Shown: positions 25,332-56,300, numbered from the stretch's first letter. The stretch: DNA of 64,000 nt from Dipylidium caninum (GCA_017562135.1 QEYB01000801.1:1-64000), one strand, 5' to 3'. Notes: generated by a model from the letters alone, not told the origin. Program-made: numbers and translations.

Positions 25332-28300
25332 ATGGGCTGCTTGCTTTCTTGCGTGGCTTGCTGCTTTTGTGACGCAGCAGCCAATTTGTGTTGCAAATGT
25401 TTACCATCTTGCAAAAATTCAACTTCAACAAGATTGGTCTACGGTGCGGTTTTGCTTGTCGTCCTAATCCTCTCATGTGTATGCTTAAGCCCTGACGTTG
25501 AAAACCTTTTAAGAAAAATACCGTCGCTGTGTCCAGGTGGACCCGGCGATCTGTGTCAATTAATCACGGGGTATGGGGCAGTTTATCGGATGTGCTTTTC
25601 ACTCTCAATATTTTTCCTCGTATTTTCACTTTGTATGATTAATGTCAAGTCGTCCCGCGACTTCAGGGCGGCAATTCATAACGGATTTTGGTTTTTCAAA
25701 GTACTTGCAGTTCTTGGTATCATGGTCGGTGTCTTTTTCATACGTAGTCCTCTATTCCTTTACGTATGGATGATTTTTGGCATGATCGGTGCTTGTCTCT
25801 ACATTCTGTTACAACTCATTCTCCTGGTCGACTTTGCCCACCGGTGGAATGAGAACTGGATTAACGCCTATAATGAAACAAGCAACCGACTCTATACCTG
25901 TGGACTTATCTTCTTTACAACCACATTTTACGCCGTCACGATCGCTAGTATCGTTCTCTTCTACGTTTTCTTTGCCTCCGATCCCTCTTGCCACTTAGGA
26001 AAGATGCTTATCAGCATTAATCTTATTCTATGTATCATCTTGTCTATCGTTTCTGTCATTCCGGCCGTTCAAGAAAAAATGCCCTCGTCTGGGATACTTC
26101 AAGTAAGTTTATAATACTTAATAGGCTTAATTGTTAGGGTGTGATCATTTTATTAGTAATTGATTCTCTTTCTACGGCCGTTTTTCTATGGTCATTTATT
26201 AATTTCGTATGTGCCCTATTGCCGAAATATCTTATAGTCTCGGTCCAGATGAGTTTTAGCATCAGGCTCCATGACTGTAATTACGTCTGCATCATTTCTC
26301 AGTCCCAATGTCAAAATACATGCTAGATGATTCAGGACGTATTCATGAGTTTTTCAAGTTAACCTGGTAAAGTAAGTCATGCATTCCACGATTTTTTTCA
26401 GGTTAATGTCGATTAGATTACTAGTTTGATTTGCAATAGGATGCCTTAGGAAGTTATTGATTTTTTTGCGGTTCTACGACAATCTAGCCATGTGTCGTAT
26501 TTTGTTATCTCCTAATTTTGCATTTTTCTGTAGTTTTCTGACCCATTCTTATTATCTAAATTACTTTTAGTCATGCTTTGACTTAAATCTCCCGTGTTAA
26601 TTGGGCTAGTAACTGTCTGGAAGTGTGTTCAACGAACTCATGCGCAAATAACTGTCCAATTGGATATTCGCTTCCGTCAAGAAAATCCGCTACATGTTTA
26701 GTTTTACTTCTAGTTTAAATTTAATAAGTAACTCGTGAATACTGATCTCGACTCTGGATCCTAGAAATCACTAAACTTATCTGTCCGAAATCGAATATCT
26801 TCCTACTATACCGGCGGTCGAAAGTGTATTTCAGATTCCTTTCTTAATGTAGTTCTCACTATTTATTTCACTTGCATCTCTATGAAACTCGTATATAATA
26901 CGACGAAATCGTAAGTCCTTTGTTGAAGCAACTTGAATCACTTACGTTAACTATGGTCACTTAGTTCAACGGCGAAGGTAGATGTTTAAATGTTTCGGCT
27001 GCGTTTTAGATGATAACTGTCTAAATGAGTTTGTTTTACCGCATCTTACTCTGCTGGTATCCTGATATATATAATATTTCGCTTGATGTTAAAAAGAAAT
27101 TGGATATGTAGAGAACTTGTCATATTGTAGTCAGGTCAATATTATGCGCTAATTTTCTGTTGCCTACTTGTTTTTTTTTAATTTGTGTCTAGTCCTCTAT
27201 AATTTCGGCATACATTATTTTTCTCACCTGGTCGGCGCTCTCGAATATACCCGATGTGAAGTGCAACCCAACTTTGAGGGTGGTAAACACCACCCTTGTA
27301 GTGGACGGCAAAACGGTTACTGTTATCACTGCTGATCTCAATTTTAATTGGCGAACCGCCGTCTCTCTCATCATTCTTCTCTCATCAGTTATCTACGCTA
27401 GCATCCGCACCAGTTCACACAGCACCGTCGGCTTACTCACCATGGTGGTGAGTTTTTTGCCCTTCTATTCGGGAATTGGGAAATATCCTTTTGGTCCCAA
27501 TAAGGGAGAGCATACTTTTATGTTTGATTTTTGTGACTCAATCTTCAGACTTATGCGCATTCTTTCACAGAAACCCCCGCATAGTATATATGAACCTGTA
27601 TATTTCATGATTTGCCTGTATTTCGCCGATTTTTAAGCACTGATTCGTAATGAGGGCCTGAAATTATCTGTGTTACGACATTTATGCCCTCAAATTTACT
27701 TCCATTAATTCCAGTTAGCCATTTTTTTAAATTGGCTTGTCATCATCATGAGTTTTCTTACGAATAGTCGCTTTTTGTGGTGATCCGTTGACAAAGTTAT
27801 TTTAAGTCAAAAATTGTACCTAATGCCATATTTGTCATTTAAGTAACTAAGTCTTTTTCATAATTAAGTAACAGCATTTTTGAAAGTGATTTGTTTCTCT
27901 CTGCATTTGGCGAAGGTTTAATCTTCCTCATTTGTGAACTTGACATATGGACAATCGCCTTCTCCGTCTTTGGTTCTGTTTAACCATTTCTTTTTATGAA
28001 CTTTTCAATGCCCTACAATCCACCGAGTGATTGGTACGATAATGATTTGGCTGGTATTGTTTTGATCTTTGTAAAAGTGCCTATTTCTGAATGTCCTTTC
28101 CTTTCGTAGTCGCGATTTTGTTTCAATTAAGTCTGTCATCGCATTAGCTGTTATAGTCTCTCCTTCCGTTTGTACAGTCTTACCAGTTCCTTTCATATTA
28201 AACACTAATCTGGAAATTCCTCGGTTTTTTCGTTCAAGTCCTTAAATTCACCTAACTTCGTTTGATGCGAAAAGCCACTTCTTGTAGAAACTCAACTTTA

Positions 28301-31168
28301 TAAATTTCGCTCTAACTTCCCATCTCGTATGCTTCCGGACGCGATGACAAAGTTGGCTGTTTTGCGACGCATGATCCCCTTTTCCTTAACAGGAAATCCA
28401 ACACCTTTTTTAGTATTCTTTACCGTATTTTATTTTAAACACATTTTGTATTGCATTTAAGAGCGCGGTTTTTGTGATCTCTGAAAGTTGTGAGTCTAAC
28501 GAGTAGAAATCTCCCAAACCTCTTCTTTCGCGAACACTTCAATTTGTCTAATCCATTGTGGTGGTTATTATGGCCTCAGAGGAGGTTTCGGATCCAATCA
28601 GTGACATTTTTTGACGGTGTTAGTCTTCACTGTGGTTCTAAATTCAGACCGTCTGGTGCAATTGGCCAAAATATCGGTGTTTTTGAACTCTTATCTTGGT
28701 TGGCAACTCAATGTTTTCTTTCGATAGCTATATCTTGACAACTTTGGCGTTGGTGCAATGCAGGGCTAGTTTAACGCAAGTCGATAGTCGCTTTCTGAAG
28801 TGTTCCGCTGTTGCATTGGTCAACATTTCCCCTCTCTAACAATTGTTCCAATTTCCTTGAAGGTACAATAAAGCCAAAAATTAACCTATGATTAGATAAC
28901 TATTTAGGAATCCGAAATCTATTCGCTACCTTGTCAGATTCGTATCGTTAAACCATTTATCTTGCGCTTCTGTAACGAAAGACTCTCCCCCACCTACGTT
29001 TCGTACTCTCGCCTAATTTATTTGAGGGAAATAAAAACTTCCTATAGTCAAATTACATAACAATTCCCGGTGTGATATATGCTCCCCTGCCAAGCAAAGA
29101 ATAATTGTCTTCCTTTCGTTTGGAGTTGTAGATCAGAAAACTAATAAGTTGGTGGTTTGAGGTATATTTTTAAGTGTCAATTTAACTTTGATTAGATGAT
29201 TTTTAAAGGAGACTAATCTGTCCTTATATGGCGGAAGTTTTGTTCTTTTGACAGAATGGTTGGATGTGTGTGTGGTTAGGTCAAAATCTCGGTCATTCTA
29301 GGCTCAATACTTAACTTCATTCAGACGGTGTGCTTAGAACGCAGCTTATTTGGCACTATGTCGTACTATCAACCCACGACAGCACAGTTACCAATCCTCT
29401 GACACGCTACGTCTGTGCATGCAACCAATAGATGAGTGGAGTATGTGACAAGTTCATGCTATTTTACCTCAATCCCCCTTTTTGCGCTACTAAATACGGG
29501 TGCCTTTTCTAGTATTCCCGGTAATCTCTCTCCCACTTCCTCTACCTACGAACTAACCATTGTGACAGTCTTTTTAATATATGTCATCTAACCTTTCAGC
29601 CATCCCCAATTTCGGTAAGTTGTTGAACCTATTTTCGTATTTCCATCTGAGAGCAATGTATACTGGCACTAATCAAACCTCGCCGTCGACTCGCCGTCGA
29701 CTGTATCTGCATTGCTGCACAAAAAACTCATAAGATCGAAAACCCCATGGTGTACTCTGCTTTATTTTTCCACTTTCGCCGAATGTCCCTCATCTTTACT
29801 GGCATTTTTAAGCGGTAACTGGTCCTGATTCACATCGCCCTGGTGTTTTCTCCGCCTCCTACAGTCGTCGCTTCTGCTTTACGTACTATTTCACGATTTC
29901 TGGCTTATCTCAGTTGAACTGGTTTAATCTCTGTTCATTAATATCCTTTATTGCGGTTTAACGCTACTAATAATGGCACTACTTAATTTTTTTCTGGAGC
30001 GATACCCATGAGATTGGGTCGTTTCCCCGTTTCGGCCCGAATTTCCAAACCAACTTAGTTGCCGGTACTGTTTTCGTATTATAAATGTCAATTTGACTGG
30101 GAAGTTTGTTGATAATACTTGGTTTGGAATTGTGCAGTGTGTACGCATCTTCGTTCGGATGAGCAAGTGGGTAGATTTTTTTAACATCACTTTTGTAATT
30201 CAATGCTGCCTGCGATGGTTTTTTATTGAGTTGGCAGTTACCTAATAAAAAGATTTTTGTGCTTATCCAATGCGTATTAACAACATAGCCTAGAAACAGT
30301 TTTAGCCCCCATAACCTAAACACGCACGTTACCTAACTGACGTAACGTTGTGTTACTACAGTTTAATGAGTCCACTACATCTGACTTTTTGCGGGTCTTG
30401 GATTATTCGACATCTCACCTCTAGACCATACAGTTCTTCCCACCCAAGTTCTCCAGATTTAGTAGCTGTTAATTAAGTGGCATCGCATGTTGTAAACCAC
30501 TGCGAGCAGGTAGTCAAGTTTCGTGGCTCATCCCGTGACATCATCCGAGTGATAACGGTGCGATCCTGAGAGCCAAATATTATCTAGGTAGAAAATGTTG
30601 GAGATCAGTAAATAAAGCGTTAGTTGATGATAAATCGAGGCTTGTTTTGGGTCTTTTAAGAATTTGATTGGCGTGATTAATAAAGTTAGCCTACTGATTA
30701 TTAATTTCTTTTAAATAAACGCCTCACTTGAATTTTTGACATGGACGCGCAACTGTAAATGATAATCGCTTAGTATTTCCATAACATTCAGAAACTCAGA
30801 AAATTTTATTTGACTCAACCAAATCATTAACGTTAACTCTTCATCAGGGTGGTGTAGATACCTCAAATGCAGCGGAGACGGACGGTAACAACCCAGCAGA
30901 AACGGAGCGTGGTGGACAGACGGTGTGGGACAATGAGAAGGACGGAGTGGCCTACAGCTACTCCATGTTTCACTTCATGATGCTTCTCGCTACACTGTTT
31001 GTTATGATGTCCATTACCAACTGGTACGAGTCAGACAAGCACACTTCCCTGTTATCGGCAAATCATGGGAGCTTCTGGATCAAAGCGACAAGCAGCTGGG
31101 CCTGCGTGGCCATCTATGTGTGGACTCTTGTTGCGCCGGCTCTCTGCCCCAATCGGGATTTCACTTAG
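25332..31168 (+). CDS. SERINC: Serine incorporator (SERINC/TMS1 family membrane protein)
   Basis: Three exons, all phase 0: 25332-26102 (257 codons), 27193-27447 (85 codons) and 30848-31168 (106 codons plus TAG). The total is 448 residues, the normal family length. The N-terminus has the family's cysteine-rich signature (MGCLLSCVACCFCDAAANLC, then KCLPSCKNSTSTR). About ten hydrophobic segments follow. Hallmarks include AHRWNENWINAYNE in the middle, AYIIFLTWSALSN and KCNP at the start of exon 2, and RTSSHSTVGLL at its end. The last exon has a hydrophilic loop, DNEKDGVAYSYS, FHFMMLLATLFVMM, TNWYES, SFWIKATSSW, WTLVAPALCPNRDF. Family members are multi-pass proteins of endoplasmic reticulum, Golgi and plasma membrane, linked to lipid scrambling and to serine-derived lipid synthesis. 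Donors are GTAAGT and GTGAGT. Introns of 1090 and 3400 bases are T-rich on the sense strand. The gene is complete and looks functional; it converges tail-to-tail with the kinesin-13 gene. Confidence 0.95.
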
Positions 31169-33125
31169 CTCCTGTTCACTGTACCACGCCAATTCCCCTC
31201 CCATTAATAATTCACTTGATCGCAGAACTGACGGTACGATTCTCACGGCATCACCTATCGACATCTTTTATCTGACTTAGTGTTGAGCGGTGCAAACCTT
31301 TATTTCATGTGCGTTAAGTTGGGCGTATTTTTGATATTGGCTATGTCGATATGTGGGAAGTGAATGAAAGTGATGTGTCATTTTTCTGAGATGGGTTAGT
31401 CTATTGTAAAATAGATGCTGGTGGGCTCTTTGTTTCGGGTTATTTGGGATGACTTTCAAGAAAGCAACCTTTCTCATTGCTTTAAGTCCTGCGTCTAATC
31501 TTGTGAGGACGGGTGTCAGAATATTGAGTTCTTTCTGCGACATGTGAATTTAGTCCGCTCCAGACACTATTTGGGACCGTGGTGGCTGTTGAAACGCGGC
31601 CCAACCAGTCATCTAACCCTCGGGCATCCCACTTCTAAGTACCTTGAACGAAGTTCCACGGTTGAATCCTTTGGTGTAGCCTTCGTGTCTGAGTTTCTGT
31701 ATCACAATCTAAGCTTAGGTGCGCCCATCAATCGCGTGATAGGAATAAGAACATCTTGCAGGCCATCGGTGTTAAGTCCAATTATGTGCACACATGTGTC
31801 AATGCGGCGCGCCAGGTGTAATGACGATTCCAGTACATCCTCGGCACCGTGCGCAGCTAGACGCCCATTTCACGGTCAACCTTGACTGTTCATAACTTAC
31901 ATTTCTGAAATGAATCGAATATCTATCAGGAGGAGGTGGGGTTGGGTGTGCGCTTGACAATTCTTTATATCGTCTGAGGACGCGCGCAGACATCTGACAC
32001 CAGTTGGTTGCCCACCAGGGAGAGGTACGACTTAATTAATAGCACCTTGGGTGCCCAGATGTTCTAACTATTCTCCTGCGGACCTTGTTATTTCGAGGTT
32101 TTGGGTAAGGCTTAAAGGTTTCTAGACGTCCCTTGCACTGTCTGACCTCTTATTCCGCAAATAGGCGACTATTAAGCTCCCTTGAAGTGACATTCGCGCT
32201 CGTTTCCTGGGCTGCAAGCGGCCAAATGGAACACGTAGATGAATCATCCACAGACTGCGACCCAGATCCACGCCGTGGGTCTAATACCTCCCTAACTTGA
32301 TTTGCACAATTAAAGTGCCGTTGTATGAAAGAAACATCGGTCATGGTGGGGTTAAAGGCTCTGGCAATAGCATCATGACCCTCCCCTCATACCCGGACGG
32401 GGCCGTCATTCGCCTTGGCCTGGGGCATTAGCACCCCTGACACTCGAAACCCAACCATACAGCAGCAGCCCCCCACTTGAGTAAAACGGAGGCGTTTCTC
32501 CGTGATGAGACAACAACCTCAGGTTCCATCGATTGTCACAGATTGACCTAACGGAATTGTGTGCCCTACGACTGCTGTCCTGTCATAAAAAATGGTCCAG
32601 ACGACCGAGACTATCAGTATCTTAACTGCCAAAGTTTATACAGCGCGTGCTCTGGTCTTGAACAAGCCTAATATTCTTCCAGATCCCAGGAGTCCAATCA
32701 ACGCTGCCGGTATTGATTGAGCGGAAAAAACTCCATGCATGTGTTTGAGTTTGTTATGAACAAATGACTGACGGCAACACGCGCTCGCCATCTCCACTTG
32801 AAGAGGAGGTAGAGAAAGGTACACCTGGGCGAGGAATGGCAGGACCCATGAAGCAATTTCACGTGATGTAGCGTAGCCTGAGACGCAGTAATGCAAAGAG
32901 TAGCGAAGGAAAAGGCAAGGAAAGAGATTGCATCGGCGCGTAGAGCAGGGTTCTTCATACAGAGGCGGTGGAGGCCATATCGAGGTCGACACGAGCACGC
33001 AAGACTCGGCGAGGGGGTGTCGCAAAAAAGCGTGGCGAAGGAGGAGAGAAGAAGTACGTCGGCACAACATCGGCGACTTGGATATAAGTAGGTAGGTGGG
33101 TAATGTGAGCATTCTGTGGAACAGC
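31169..33125. other. Convergent 3' region between SERINC and kinesin-13
   Basis: No gene is supported. Open frames of up to 200 codons (32636-33238 minus) overlap the last kinesin exon out of frame and are taken as untranslated sequence. Weak polyadenylation hexamers are present: ATTAAA at 32309-32314 on plus, and AATAAA on minus (TTTATT at 31299-31304). If both are used, the two transcripts overlap at their 3' ends. Confidence 0.45.
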
Positions 33126-50089
<16,964 letters not shown>

Positions 50090-50631
50090 TGTTGAAAAAC
50101 AGTCACAATTATTCAACAAGTGTGTGTCATTTAAATGTTCAAGAAGGTAATTAAAACACCCACAGGAGGTTACAGGTTCCCATGACAACATTAATTAACA
50201 GGGATATAATTAGCACTAGGTTATAAATGTGGAGAATAATTTTTCTAATTGTTCACCAGCAAAAATCATTTTTCCTACCACGTCCGATCACACTATAAGT
50301 AGCGGAAATGCATGAGTGAATTTTCGTTGAAAATAGGTAATATGTATTGGCAACTCTTCTGGCATACTAATGCCTTAGTCTTATGGCCAAACGCACCGAG
50401 ACTACTCCGTATTGGATTGATGTTGTAATAAACTATATATGTTGAAACACTTAGTTTTCCCCAAGATATCCCTTAGAAAGCAAATTTATTTTCGCTCAGT
50501 TTATTTTCTCACGTTTTACATCCTTTTACTTTTGTACCCCTCTGTATAGCTCGACATACCATTACAAGTAACATCGCTATAATAAACTATTTCTCTCAAA
50601 TGAGCATGTAGGTCTTGCATCATCGCCTCGA
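50090..50631. promoter_or_regulatory. Putative bidirectional promoter region between kinesin-13 and a divergent candidate gene
   Basis: This 542-base spacer separates the kinesin-13 ATG (50089, minus) from a plus-strand candidate ATG at 50632. Its role as a promoter is inferred from position only. I see no strong TATA/initiator pair. Confidence 0.3.
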
Positions 50632-51362
50632 ATGGCGGCTTCTAGTATTGGTAAGCAAATTATGTACCGTTAGGCTCTCAAGACATATAAAGCTTCCTAA
50701 CCTCTTCTTTGTATTGGAACTATACCAATACTTCATCACTTCCAGTCGTTATTGGTGATGTGATTCCTCTGAATGTTTCTCCTCACCTGTTCTCTTCTTG
50801 GCAAAGTATCAGCTCAAAATGCCGGTGACAGTGGGCTTTCGGCCGCTTCGGAATTACTTACAATGGTACCAAAATGGCTTTATGAGGCTTCTCGTGGTTT
50901 CACGTTTTGTCTATTTTTCCTATCTTTCTAACGGTGCTTTTTGCTTTCCCTATAGGAACAAATGGGGGTCCCTTACGCGTTCAGAGGCCAAGTTATATTT
51001 TAAATTTGGATCGGAAGCGAGTTAAACAAATGATTTCACACTGCATCGTGTTACAGAAGTACGATGAATTTTTATCTACTATACGCAAATTCGTACTGCT
51101 AATGAGTGAAAGGTTTGGTAAACTAACAAGGCTGGCCCATTTTCGTACGCCCCCCAAACAAAAGGTAATAAAGTCCTACATAGATGGATTCTTATTGGGG
51201 GTGGGAATCAAAACCGATTTTACCGATTATTCCCAGAGGGTGAACCCCATCTTACGGCTCAAATGTTCCCAATTAATCAGGCTTAATTTTGATTGTTCTT
51301 CCCTCTCCCACAATGCAGTGATATTATGTAAGAGACGCCCTTCTACAGTATGCATGTTCTGA
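50632..51362 (+). CDS. Small divergent gene of unknown function (candidate)
   Basis: A first exon ATG at 50632 (MAASSI, then GTAAGC donor) can be joined in phase to an exon starting at 50745 after a good acceptor (CACTTCCAG). That exon reads VVIGDVIPLNVSPHLFSSWQ. A third exon begins after CTTTCCCTATAG at 50956 and continues in phase (TNGGPLRVQRPSYILNLDRK) to a TGA at 51360-51362. The donor for the second intron (GTATCA after TGGCAAA) is weak. An alternative donor, GTGACA, would instead read into a shorter frame ending at 51023-51025 (TAA), so the product is ambiguous. No family is recognised. Head-to-head placement with kinesin-13 is the only functional hint. Confidence 0.3.
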
Positions 51363-52412
51363 GCATACAGCTTGCAGTAAAATCAGGGCCCAAAAACAGA
51401 AATGATACAAACCATTTCATGAAGCGCTCTGATACTCATTAAAACTACGTGCCACCCGGTAGCAATCGCGGGTTTCCTATCGTTTCGATATATCTTGGCT
51501 TGGGGTTTTCGTGACACTTCGAGCATTATCGGGGGCCATCCCCCACTTTTTCAGGGCTCAAGGAAACTTCTCGCGTAGCAAATGTGTCATAATCTAGACA
51601 AAATTGATCCACTTCGGGTACTGCCTCTCAGTTCTTAGTTAGCTCTCGCAATACACCACGACCTGAGAGACTACCCGACGGGCGGCAAGGATACAAATGA
51701 GTTCGCATTAGAAGTTTGAATTTGCAAAAGCAATGTGTGGGCCAGAGTTCTGAAATCTGCGACTGAAGGGACATCCAGCGGCACTTCCAATCACTCTACT
51801 TTTGACCACATTGACGGAGAGAGGATGTCGCAAGTAGTTCCTAACTGAGAACTCTCAAACTTATATACCCTGGGTCCCACACCCTCCTCTAATATACTTC
51901 AATAATTGCTTCAAGTTTTGGCTTCATATTACATCTAAGCAATTTAAAGTACGCATTACTATCCCACACCTCACTCACCCACCATCATATTTGAAAGAAC
52001 TGGTACCACAAGCTGATTTCGTGGAATTCTTCGGTCGTAGAGTGGAAAAAACGTAATTACAACATTTTTCATAGAAGATAACAGCGTCGGGAGGGAAAAA
52101 GAGAAGGATAGTAATAAGCCATATAAATGTAATGTCCACTTGCAAAATCCGTCGTCGTAGAAAAAAGGAAGAGGAAAGTGGAATTTGCATACAGAAATAC
52201 CTGTCGAACACCACAAGCGGCAGTTAAGGCGCTTGTTGTACAAAAAACTTAGAGTGAAGAGGGGAAAAGATGAGTTAGAATGGGCGTCGCAACGTCAACT
52301 GTAGCATTAGTGCTAGTCATAGTTGTAGTAATTAGTAGTAGTAAAACATTAGAAAAACTTCGTGTATAAATGTATTAGTGGAAAAAAATGCGTGTACGTC
52401 GATAGCAAAAAA
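51363..52412. other. Spacer downstream of the first bZIP gene
   Basis: No gene is supported. It presumably contains the 3' untranslated region of the minus-strand bZIP gene ending at 52413. I did not find a canonical AATAAA on the minus strand close to the stop codon. Confidence 0.45.
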
Positions 52413-53387
52413 TCAGTTTGTGGCACTATTTGTGCCCTCAATTGGAACGGCGATACCACTTCCTACAGTTGTAGCCAATGTATTTAAAGTCGGCGGAAGG
52501 GTAATGCGACGTTTCAATGGAGGAAGGTGGCTGTTGTTATTAGGAACACGTGGAATGCCTTTTTTTGGGAGCGCATATTTCGGCGGCGGTTTCACTTCCA
52601 ACGTATCCATTTGGGGTTTTAACTCAACGGAACACGAGCTGCTGCCGACCTTGGACTCTTGTGTCTCGTCTTTCAAAGGCTGCGGACGGTCAATGTGATT
52701 ATTTTAAAGCTCTGTAGTAATTTTACTTAAGTATTGTAAGTAGGATTTATTCATATACCTACCTGCTGCCCAGCCAAGAGTAGGTGACGCAGAGCCCTAA
52801 CTTCGGAATTCAAACCGTCGAGTTTTGAGCGCAGCAAAATGTTGTCGGATTGTAGACGTCCAGTGACTTCATCACGCATTGAGAGACGAGCACGTTTATT
52901 CTCGCGACATCGTCGAACTGCCTCGTTGTTCTTACGTCGCCTTTCCCGGTACCGCTCATCATCGCACTGGCTAGACGGACTTCGAATACCTACAGCAAAT
53001 TTATCCAAGTAGTTATACTTGCCCAGAGATCACAAGCGAGTGTGTTAATGTGTAACTCACTCCCATTTCGTCGCCTGGTGGGTTCAGTCGAGACCCCAAT
53101 TTTTTGATGAGGTAGCGGTTGAAGTCCCAGTGGAAGACATGAAGATGATTGTTGAAGGTCCCATGATGGGGTGGTTCGACTATCAGCACCAACGCCGTCA
53201 CCGAGCAAAGGGGAGGCTGTGAGAGCTGCCGCAGAGATAAGAGCCTGAAGTCCAGTACAAGCGGGAGGAGTAACTGGATTTGGAGTGCTGTTCCAGCTCC
53301 CAGACTGGGGGTGGCTTGTACCGTAGCTGCCTTCAAGTGCCGCTTGAGGTGATGTTGAGGTAAGCACCGCCAACTCAGTGAATTTCC
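52413..53387 (-). CDS. bZIP transcription factor, C/EBP/PAR-related, 5' end missing
   Basis: Three minus-strand exons join in phase: 53387-53061 (5' limit uncertain; the frame stays open to about 53439), 52989-52763 and 52679-52413. The introns are 71 and 83 bases. The first exon is a Ser/Thr/Pro/Ala-rich putative activation region. The second holds the bZIP: basic region RYRERRRKNNEAVRRCRENK, then a leucine zipper with heptads around VTGRLQSDNILLRSKLDGL and ending LRHLLLAGQQ. The NNxAV core is C/EBP-like, the preceding RRRKNNEA is PAR-like, and a Cys replaces the usual Ser of RKSR or KRSR. The last exon is a Pro/Lys-rich tail (LEVKPPPKYALPKKGIPR, LPPLKRRITLPP) ending in TAA. Expected role is a nuclear sequence-specific DNA-binding homo- or heterodimer on TTGCGYAA or TTACGTAA sites. 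The first coding exon upstream was not identified. Confidence 0.85.
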
Positions 53388-53397
53388 CTAGCGGAGA

Positions 53398-56300
53398 GAA
53401 TTCAAGAAGGTACAGCTCATTATAACAATCCGCCGTCAATAGCGTTCTTGTCCTGAAGCAACAGAAATCCCAGACCTTTTCTGTTTATAAGAACAATTGA
53501 AACTCTGCACATGTGGGTTTTACGGAACATCTTTAAAACATTTTGTCAATGAAGTCTAACATAGTCATTGCTGGCAGCGACATTTCAGCGCAAACGCTGT
53601 CCTACTTACAATTTAAAGTAGATATTATTGCCTGCGATAAATGTACGTCAAGAGTAAAACCGCGGGGTCGTATGAGGGGAAAGGGGGGAGGGCACAGCGT
53701 TGCCGTCACCGACAGCTGCTGAAAAAGAGGGATGAGAGCGTTGTTGATGACTCATCGCACAGTGGTCTCGGCAACGATTTCTGGATGCCTGAGAATTTGT
53801 AAACATACACCAGCCAGAGGCAACTACAGTTGTGTTGTTGGTGGCAGACACGAATGCGCGCCACTCAAACCAACCAGTCTGTTAGACGTGGGACAGAAGT
53901 TGGAGGAGGTAGAAGTAATAGTTTTTTTAGTATTGGAATGCTGTTGATGATTCAGGACAATAAGCACTTCTCAAAATTGGTCGCCATAAATTTACAAAAC
54001 TCGGTCTTAGGCGAGCTCAAACGAGTACAATTATTTCCTCATACAAGACTGATTCCACACGACCTGCTCTTTGTTAAGTCGTGAATAGGGTGCGTTTTCG
54101 AAGACCACAAGATGGGCTAACAGTCCCGCGAAAACGATTTCTAGGATAAGCAGTCTCCCTAAGAGCACGAACCGTCAGCATTACTGTCTTTTGATCAAAA
54201 CCAAATTAAAAAAGTTCACGATAAAGAGAAAAATTGGGTTCCAGTCACTGATAATTTGGTGGTCGTTAACTATCATTTTGAAAGTCGATTCCACTGCAAA
54301 ACCCTAGGTTTTCAACGTGACTCTTAAATTTAGTCAGAAGGGGGTTATGCGACCTGCATTTTTTCCCTTGCCTCCGCCGTGCGCTCAAGTTTTGGATTCG
54401 ACTTTTAAATCAGCCTTATCTGTTTCGACATGACTCGTCCATTTCACCCTCTCCCCACTTTAACTCTTCGCCTTCACACCCATCCCTCCCATCTACCTCC
54501 TTTCAAGTAGAATGTGACACTTCGACAACGTTCCAAAGCCATGACAGTCCTGGTCCCTGCCTCTCCGTTCTCCTGCTTTCGGCTTGTACCTTGAAATAAT
54601 AAGGCTAGAGCAGAGGTGGTGAGGCCACCAATCATCAGGTTCGCAGCACGAAGACCAGACAATATAGAAGCCCAAATGTCCGTCTACTCACAAGGCCTTA
54701 ATGGTGAGCAAGTCTCACAACCACCACGTCGTGTTACGCTGCCGCATTTATTGTTTCTTTACAAAATCAATCGAAGTAACGTCGTGAAGAGAGTACAGCA
54801 TGAAAATTCTGTTACTTTTGACCTCTTCAGAAGTAGTCAATCTCCGCTCTCAATAGGGAAGAGACAAATGGGCGATTGAGACTGTCATATGAATTATCTT
54901 AGACTTGGCCTACTTTGTAGTCGAACTGTAAAAACGGCTCATATTATTAAACGTTTTCGTACAGAGTTGGACTTTGTGTCCTTTGTTCAAGGGACTTGGA
55001 GGGAAGGATAAGTGGGCGAGGCGAGATAAGCCACATATACAAGCGCGTGTTCGGATCGCACAGGAGCATGGCACACATTGGAAGCACCTTGTTAATCACT
55101 AGTGGCCCAAGTGCGTAAGTCTGGCCATTAGAGTGACGAGGGGGAATTAGCGGTATCCGCCCAAAACATGCCCCAGCCCGCGCGCGTGTGTGCGTTATTA
55201 GTCATCGCGACAACAGCAGAGGGTAGCAGCGGCAGCACCAGCGGCGCGTGTAGGAGAGGGAACGGGAGAAGAGGGATAGTGAGTAACGCCCCCTCCCCCC
55301 TGACAGACTGGATGAAGTTAGACAACAGCACACGCAATGGGCCACGTCATAGGGTAGAAGGGGATGTGCAGACACGCTCACTCATTCATTTACTCGGCCA
55401 ACCTTGTCGCCTCGGCCAACCTTGTCGCCCAACCAAGTCGCCACAGAATAACCTCTGTCGGTAGTTTTCAAGGCTTCTTCGCCGAACCACCATCGCCCCT
55501 GCCCTCGTATTCTCTTACTTCTTTCCTCCTCTGCCAGATAATTCTCTCCCAACTTAGTCACCACCACTTTCGACAAATGCTATATCCTATGGAGTCGAGA
55601 CGATTACATTCGTGCGCTCCTTAACTGTAGGTGTATATGGCTGTGTGTGACTCAATCGGTCCAGACAGCCAACGTGGACAAAGTTGTCCCATTTTAGCGT
55701 TGATTATGGTCTGAGCCTATCCGAAATTTGGAGTTTTGTAAAGTATTTTCGGGAAAATCCACGGATTCGATAACTTTAAATAACGGTTAACAGTTCAGAT
55801 GCCTGAAACGGCCTTCAGAGGACTACTAGATTTGTTGATACCCAACAGCGCCCAATCCCGAATCTATCACGTAATAAATTATACTTCTCAACGTCACAAA
55901 GACAGAATTCTAAATAATCTAAATGTGCATCAAGTGAACTCCGCAGAGAAGTTGAGTACGCTGAAAAAGGGACAAGTGTGGCATAGGAAACGCAATGTCA
56001 ATAATAAACTTAGATAAACTAAGACGGTAATCTCGAATCATGGTACACTTGGATGAAATCGGATTTTCTACCTTATCTAAATCATATGAAGGCGTAATTG
56101 TAGGATTCGAAAACTTTTGACCCTGGTTGCCACAATATCTGATGCGAATTTAAACGGCAGACATGAATAGTTTAGATAAACAATTAAAATTGTGGAGGAA
56201 AGAAGGTTCTTTACTTCAAGTCCTAGCCGGTGCATCAATTTGACATCACAAGATTTAAATGCTATCCATACCGTCAAGGGTGTGGAGTGAATTTTGACAT

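Noticed and set aside
29948..30323. Two overlapping minus-strand frames in the SERINC second intron, considered as a retroelement remnant
   Set aside because: No reverse transcriptase, integrase or terminal repeat motif visible; composition matches the surrounding intron.
53648..53851. Minus-strand frame upstream of the first bZIP, considered as its first exon
   Set aside because: No donor in the phase needed to join 53387, and no family similarity.
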